Assembly: GCA_030158125.1 (NCBI GenBank) | Contig: JAOATL010000015.1 | Span: forward strand, 432,491 to 496,490 | DNA: 64,000 nucleotides | Reading direction: 5' to 3' | From: Limnohabitans sp. | GTDB lineage: Bacteria; Pseudomonadota; Gammaproteobacteria; Burkholderiales; Burkholderiaceae_C | Part shown: positions 60,111 through 64,000 of the stretch, piece by piece | Layout of the letters: each line of letters begins with the position of its first letter | Position numbering within the stretch: position 1 is the first letter of the stretch | The notes under the pieces: generated by a model | What the model was told of the DNA's origin: nothing | What the model saw: the letters and a program-made list of their open reading frames with translations, nothing else | Database searches by the model: none | Translations under genes and position numbers: made by a program

Positions 60111-61064
60111 TCAGTCTAACGCCACATGGCCGTCAATACAGACCACGGTGTCGCCTCCGACCCACACCTGTCCTTTGGCATCTTGCTGAATGTGCACGCG
60201 CCCCTGTCGTCCCAGTGCTTGGCCTTGCGTTGCCATGTAGTTGTCTGGCATTGTGCCCATCCCGATCAACCACTGCGCCATAGAAGCGTTCAAACTGCCG
60301 GTGACAGGATCTTCCAAGATGCCAATGGCCGCTGCAAAGGCGCGAACCTCCAACTCCGCGCCCTCTCCAGCCGTCACTGGCCGAGAGCCTTGAGGCGCAC
60401 GACCAATGAAGGCCCTTGACTCGCGATTGCTGCGTGAAATCAAAAGGCTTGAGTGGGTCGTTGTTTGGTGGCCGATGGCCGCCACGCCTACTTTGATGCC
60501 CAATTGCTTCAACGCCAAATGATTGGGGGACACGGCGCGTAAGGTCGCTGTGGAGTCCAGCAGAAAGGACCACCACATGGGGCCGTTGTCTAGGATTTGA
60601 TGCGCTAAAACTTGATCAGAACGGATGCCAAGTGCCGCCAGCAACTGAGGCAACTTGTCTTCTGGAATGTCTCGTTTGTGCGTGGGCGGCGCAGCAAAGG
60701 CCCAGCGGCCGCTGCGATCTTCGATTTGAATCAAGCCGACACCACACTCTTGGACAATGACCCCCTTCTTTTGAGGCAGGCAACCCGCATGAAGCCAAGC
60801 CCGCGCACTGCCCAAGGTGGGGTGACCTGCAAACGGCAATTCGCCCCCAGGGGTGAAGATGCGCAATTTGTAATCCGCACCGTTGGCTTTGGCCTGTGGA
60901 GAGGGCGGCAACAGAAAAGTTGTTTCACTCAATTGTGTCCAGCGCGCAAAACCTTGCATGCTGGCATCACTTAAACCTGATCCGTCCAATACAACGGCAA
61001 CGGGATTGCCCAAATAGCCTTCGGAGGTAAATACATCCACTTGTTTGAAGGGCCTCGAAGTCAT
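60111..61064 (-). CDS. PhzF-family isomerase/epimerase-fold protein
   Basis: A 317-residue PhzF-family protein (diaminopimelate-epimerase-like fold, two similar halves). The catalytic Glu fits QLSETTFLLPP at about residue 47, and FTPGGELPFAGHPTLGSA and EDPVTGSLNASMAQWL are the two conserved blocks. Family members isomerise small metabolites; outside phenazine clusters the substrates are mostly unknown. No phenazine genes are nearby, so phenazine synthesis should not be inferred. It lies 15 bp after the lysE-type gene. Confidence 0.88.
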   Translation of the reverse strand: MTSRPFKQVDVFTSEGYLGNPVAVVLDGSGLSDASMQGFARWTQLSETTFLLPPSPQAKANGADYKLRIFTPGGELPFAGHPTLGSARAWLHAGCLPQKKGVIVQECGVGLIQIEDRSGRWAFAAPPTHKRDIPEDKLPQLLAALGIRSDQVLAHQILDNGPMWWSFLLDSTATLRAVSPNHLALKQLGIKVGVAAIGHQTTTHSSLLISRSNRESRAFIGRAPQGSRPVTAGEGAELEVRAFAAAIGILEDPVTGSLNASMAQWLIGMGTMPDNYMATQGQALGRQGRVHIQQDAKGQVWVGGDTVVCIDGHVALD

Positions 61065-61079
61065 GGGAGATTTCTTTTC

Positions 61080-61697
61080 TTAAAGACTGGTTTTAAACAT
61101 CCAAGCGGCTGTGAGAATCAAAGCGCCGGACATGCAGCGATTGAACACCAGCAAACGATCGCCTTGTGACAGCCATTGACGCAGCAAGCTGCCCAGGGCG
61201 GCATAGGTCAAATTGCTGGCCAAACCGAAGCCCATCATGATGGGAAGAAGCACCAAGCTGCGCGCCAGGGCGTCATCTTTGCCCGCTATCCAGCCGGCCA
61301 CCACAGACAGTGCCAGCATCCATGCTTTGATATTTAAGAACTGAATACTCACGCCCTGAAAGAATGTGATGTGTAAACGGTCTGAATGGGCGCTTGCCAT
61401 TTCCCGAGTTCCCCACAACCGATGGGCCATCCAAAGCAAATACAGCGTACCGCTGATCAGGATGATCCAGCGCAACGCGGGCATGGCCAAAACCAAATGC
61501 CCTAATCCGGCCATGCAGATGCCCAGTAAAAGCCCCCAACCGATGGGGACTGCCAGTATGAACTTCAGCGCCACCCGCATGCCACGGTTCGCAGCAATCG
61601 CGGTGGCCAGCGTTGTATTGGGGCCAGGCGTGAAACTGGCCGCGGTTGACAAAACCAGCAGCGCCGTCATTTCTTCTGAATTTAAAATGAAACTCAT
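61080..61697 (-). CDS. LysE/RhtB-family amino-acid exporter
   Basis: A 205-residue inner-membrane protein with six predicted helices. The LysE/RhtB signature is FTPGPNTTLATAIAANRGMR (about residues 22-41), and the LNIKAWMLALSVVAGW segment follows in the middle. Members export amino acids such as homoserine, threonine or lysine; the substrate is not predictable. It is first in the lysE-phzF-phosphatase run. Confidence 0.87.
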   Translation of the reverse strand: MSFILNSEEMTALLVLSTAASFTPGPNTTLATAIAANRGMRVALKFILAVPIGWGLLLGICMAGLGHLVLAMPALRWIILISGTLYLLWMAHRLWGTREMASAHSDRLHITFFQGVSIQFLNIKAWMLALSVVAGWIAGKDDALARSLVLLPIMMGFGLASNLTYAALGSLLRQWLSQGDRLLVFNRCMSGALILTAAWMFKTSL

Positions 61698-61744
61698 GTG
61701 ACGCGAGCGAAGGAAAAGCGTGCGGCCATTGCGTTCTCGGATGT

Positions 61745-63733
61745 TTATTTGGCAGAGAGTGTTTCCCAGCGCTCAAGCGCTTGCATCAATTCTGCGTCAA
61801 TTTCAGCATCGCGTGCGTACAGCGCCGTTGCCTGGCCAGGATCCTTCGCAAACAAGTTGCTGTCCCCTAGCTTCAAGCGGACGCCCAACTGTTCTTTTTC
61901 GAGTGATTCAATCAAGCCTGGAAGGCCATCCAATTCGCGTTGCTCTTTGTAGCTCAACTTTACGGTAGCTTTTGCGGCACCCTTTGCAGTTATCGCGGCA
62001 CCATTGCTTGGACCGGTCCCTTGCAGCCCCTCCATTTGGGATGCAACAGAAGGAGATGCCGTTGAACTTGCGGCAGTGGATGTGTTTTGCAAAGACACCG
62101 CTTGCTTAGCCGCCGCGGCCTTATTTTGAGCCTGAATTGCTTGGCTTCGTTGAGATTGAGTCAGCCAATCTTGAACAGAGCCTTCGTACTCGCGCCAAAA
62201 TCCAGGCTGCGCTTCCGTGGCCTCGCAAGCAATGATGCTGGTGACCACATTGTCCATAAAAGCGCGATCGTGGCTGACCAAAAACACAGTGCCTTCGTAG
62301 TCTTGAAGCAACTCTTCCAGCAGCTCTAAGGTGTCAATGTCCAAGTCGTTGGTGGGTTCATCCAGTACCAAGACATTGGCGGGACGCGCAAACAGCCTGG
62401 CCAGCAGCAAACGATTGCGCTCTCCTCCCGATAGCGATTTGACCGGTGAGGTGGCGCGAGCGGGAGAAAATAAGAAGTCACCCAAATAGCTCTTCACGTG
62501 CTGACGTTTGTTGCCAATTTCAATCCACTCACTGCCTGGGCTAATGAAGTCCTCCAACGAGGCCTCAAGGTCCAAAGCGTTTCGCATTTGATCAAAATAA
62601 GCCACCTGCAAATTGGCGCCTTGACGAATGCTTCCGCTGTCGGCTTCCAGTTCGCCCAAGATCATCTTTAAAAGAGTTGTTTTACCAGCACCATTCGGAC
62701 CCAGCAAACCAATCTTGTCGCCGCGCAGTAAGGTGGCGGTAAAGTCTTTAACAATGACCTTCACGTCACCCTCTGGCGAAGTGAAAGATTTGCATACATC
62801 TGTTATCTCCGCCACCAACTTGCCACTGGGGGCGCCAGAGGCCACTTCCATGCGAACTCGACCTACTTGTTCTCTTCTTGCACTGCGAGTCGCCCTTAAG
62901 CTTTCAAGTCTGACAATTCGGCTTTGGCTCCGTGTGCGACGAGCCTCTACGCCTTTGCGGATCCAAATTTCTTCTTGCGCCAACAACTTGTCGGCTTTCG
63001 CGCTGATCACGGCTTCTTGAGCCAGTTGCTCTTCTTTGTTAATTTGATATTGCGCAAAATTGCCGGGGTAACTTCGTAGGCGTCCACGGTCCAACTCAAC
63101 AATGCAGGTCGCAATGCGGTCCAAAAAAGCGCGGTCGTGCGTGATGGCCACCACACTGCCTTTGAAGTCGATCAGTAATTGCTCCAACCAAGAGATGGAG
63201 TCCAAGTCAAGGTGGTTGGTAGGTTCATCTAACAGCAAGACATCTGGCCGAGTAACAAGTGCTTGTGCCAGTGCCACGCGTTTACGATTGCCGCCAGACA
63301 GTGTGCCAATTTTTGCGGATGGATCCAAATGCAGTCGATGCAATGTTTCATCGACCCGCTGCTCCCAGCCCCACCCATCCAACGATTCAATTTGACTTTG
63401 CAAGGTGTCAAGGTCGCCCACACAGTTGCTGTAATCGTCGATCAGCTTCATCACCGGTGCTAGGCCGCGTTGAACGGCTTCGAAAATGGAATCCACAGGA
63501 TCTAATAGGGGTTCTTGCGCGACATACGCAATGCGTACGCCTTGCTGAACATGCATGTTGCCGTCATCGGCATGCTCCATGCCTGCCAGAATTTTGAGGA
63601 AGGATGATTTGCCTGTGCCATTGCGGCCGATCAGACCAATGCGTTCGGACGTTTCGAGTGCAAAGTCTGCGTGATCCAAGAGTGCAACATGGCCATAAGC
63701 CAATGACGCGTCTAATAAAGTGATTAAAGCCAT
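61745..63733 (-). CDS. uup: ABC-F family ATPase Uup
   Basis: A 662-residue soluble protein with two ABC ATPase domains. Walker A GRNGTGKSS (residues about 36-44) and GPNGAGKTT (about 345-353); signatures LSGGNRKRVAL and LSGGERNRLLL; Walker B VLLLDEPTNHLDLDS and VLVLDEPTNDLDIDT. A charged linker with RTRSQSRIVRLESL separates them. The C-terminal 60 residues form a coiled-coil arm (LIESLEKEQLGVRL), which binds DNA in E. coli Uup. A low-complexity Ala/Ser/Thr-rich stretch precedes the arm. ABC-F proteins act on ribosomes or, for Uup, also on branched DNA. The start codon sits in a leader hairpin (63731-63757). Confidence 0.93.
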   Translation of the reverse strand: MALITLLDASLAYGHVALLDHADFALETSERIGLIGRNGTGKSSFLKILAGMEHADDGNMHVQQGVRIAYVAQEPLLDPVDSIFEAVQRGLAPVMKLIDDYSNCVGDLDTLQSQIESLDGWGWEQRVDETLHRLHLDPSAKIGTLSGGNRKRVALAQALVTRPDVLLLDEPTNHLDLDSISWLEQLLIDFKGSVVAITHDRAFLDRIATCIVELDRGRLRSYPGNFAQYQINKEEQLAQEAVISAKADKLLAQEEIWIRKGVEARRTRSQSRIVRLESLRATRSARREQVGRVRMEVASGAPSGKLVAEITDVCKSFTSPEGDVKVIVKDFTATLLRGDKIGLLGPNGAGKTTLLKMILGELEADSGSIRQGANLQVAYFDQMRNALDLEASLEDFISPGSEWIEIGNKRQHVKSYLGDFLFSPARATSPVKSLSGGERNRLLLARLFARPANVLVLDEPTNDLDIDTLELLEELLQDYEGTVFLVSHDRAFMDNVVTSIIACEATEAQPGFWREYEGSVQDWLTQSQRSQAIQAQNKAAAAKQAVSLQNTSTAASSTASPSVASQMEGLQGTGPSNGAAITAKGAAKATVKLSYKEQRELDGLPGLIESLEKEQLGVRLKLGDSNLFAKDPGQATALYARDAEIDAELMQALERWETLSAK

Positions 63734-63757
63734 TGGGCCATTATCAATGACCCAATG
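63731..63757 (-). promoter_or_regulatory. Leader hairpin sequestering the uup start codon
   Basis: CATTGGG (63731-63737) pairs with CCCAATG (63751-63757), and inner CATT/AATG (63739-63742/63746-63749) extends it to an 11-bp stem with one mismatch and a 3-base loop. In the mRNA the last AUG of the 3' arm is the uup start codon. No clear Shine-Dalgarno sequence is seen. Confidence 0.6.
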
Positions 63758-63776
63758 AAAATTTTTTACAAAAGAC

Positions 63777-63806
63777 TTGCGGACATCCGAAAAGTAGTGT
63801 TATAGT
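63777..63806 (+). promoter_or_regulatory. Candidate rRNA-type promoter P1
   Basis: TTGCGG (63777-63782) and TATAGT (63801-63806) with an 18-bp spacer. GGCTTCGCTG starts 10 bases after the first base of the -10 box. It points rightward out of the window. Confidence 0.6.
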
Positions 63807-63931
63807 CGAGGGCTTCGCTGCTGAATAGTTGTTACAACATCGGCATCTAAGATCACAAGACTTCGTTGTGTAATTTAAAAGATGCAACACAGTTAAGTGG
63901 TTTGAAAAAAGTTTCAAATAAATGAAAATTT

Positions 63932-63987
63932 TTTCAAAGCATGCGAAATATGCGTGCTATACTGCAAGGCTTCGCTGATCGCAGCGA
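63932..63987 (+). promoter_or_regulatory. Candidate rRNA-type promoter P2 with A/T-rich upstream element
   Basis: TATACT (63958-63963) is followed by GGCTTCGCTG at 63968, the same spacing as in P1. The -35 is weak (TTCAAA or TTTCAA, 63932-63938), but the 40 bp before it are A/T-rich as in UP elements. TCGCTG-ATCG-CAGCGA (63972-63987) forms a leader hairpin. No structural RNA gene is inside the window. Confidence 0.6.
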
Positions 63988-64000
63988 GTGATGCAAAAAC

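Noticed and set aside
60111..61064. Phenazine biosynthesis by the PhzF-family gene
   Set aside because: None of the other phz genes is present; PhzF-like proteins are widespread with unrelated functions.
1..64000. CRISPR arrays, insertion sequences, prophage or integrative elements
   Set aside because: No regularly spaced repeats, transposase or integrase genes, or terminal repeats were seen by reading; gene order and composition look uniform.

Overview
The window is chromosomal DNA from a betaproteobacterium, most likely Burkholderiales and close to Comamonadaceae (Limnohabitans or Rhodoferax type). This rests on gene content: a glucokinase fused to an RpiR-type regulator, Bug-type and Liv-type uptake genes, a branched-chain ABC cluster flanked by acyl-CoA ligases, and a Xanthomonas-like tonB-exbB-exbD-exbD order. 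No insertion sequence, phage, CRISPR array or tRNA gene was seen. Coding density is high and all genes look intact.

Layout. 0.1-3.5 kb: a phospho-signalling operon (metallophosphoesterase, Hanks-type kinase with a UspA tail, SrkA-like kinase). 3.5-8.3 kb: a leftward group (Crp/Fnr regulator, RluF-like pseudouridine synthase, orphan Fe3+-type binding protein, htpG behind a sigma-32-like promoter). 8.4-17.9 kb: a rightward operon with an acyl-CoA synthetase, a complete Liv-type ABC importer, a PaaK-like protein with an altered phosphate loop, and a Bug-type binding protein. 17.9-48.0 kb: a large maltodextrin/starch island. 48-63.7 kb: housekeeping and small metabolic genes (rep, AEC transporter, priA, hemE, dsbD, creatininase, a Tgl-like protein, histidine phosphatase, phzF, lysE, uup). 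The last 270 bp carry two tandem promoters that look like those of an rRNA operon lying just beyond the window.

The starch island reads as one pathway. A TonB-dependent receptor, energised by TonB-ExbB-ExbD1-ExbD2, would bring maltodextrins across the outer membrane. Secreted GH13 enzymes (an amylase with a glucodextranase-like C-terminal domain, a pullulanase, a second amylase) trim them, and a MalEFGK-type ABC importer carries the products into the cytoplasm. Three cytoplasmic GH13 enzymes (GH13_23-like, oligo-1,6-glucosidase-like, small amylase) release glucose, and a glucokinase encoded in the tonB operon phosphorylates it. Regulators are a LacI-family protein and a glucokinase-RpiR/HexR fusion. 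A flavin-dependent tryptophan-halogenase homologue and a TPR protein flank the receptor.

Most interesting observations: (1) seven copies of a HexR-like 15-bp motif lie only in the promoter regions of the starch island, including that of the fusion regulator; (2) the glucokinase half of that regulator has GGLY where active glucokinases have GGTN, while its sugar-binding residues are kept, suggesting a glucose sensor; (3) a halogenase is read through a terminator-like hairpin behind the receptor gene; (4) a 371-residue protein resembles Bacillus transglutaminase Tgl, with the cysteine kept and the catalytic glutamates lost; (5) the uup start codon is buried in a leader hairpin.
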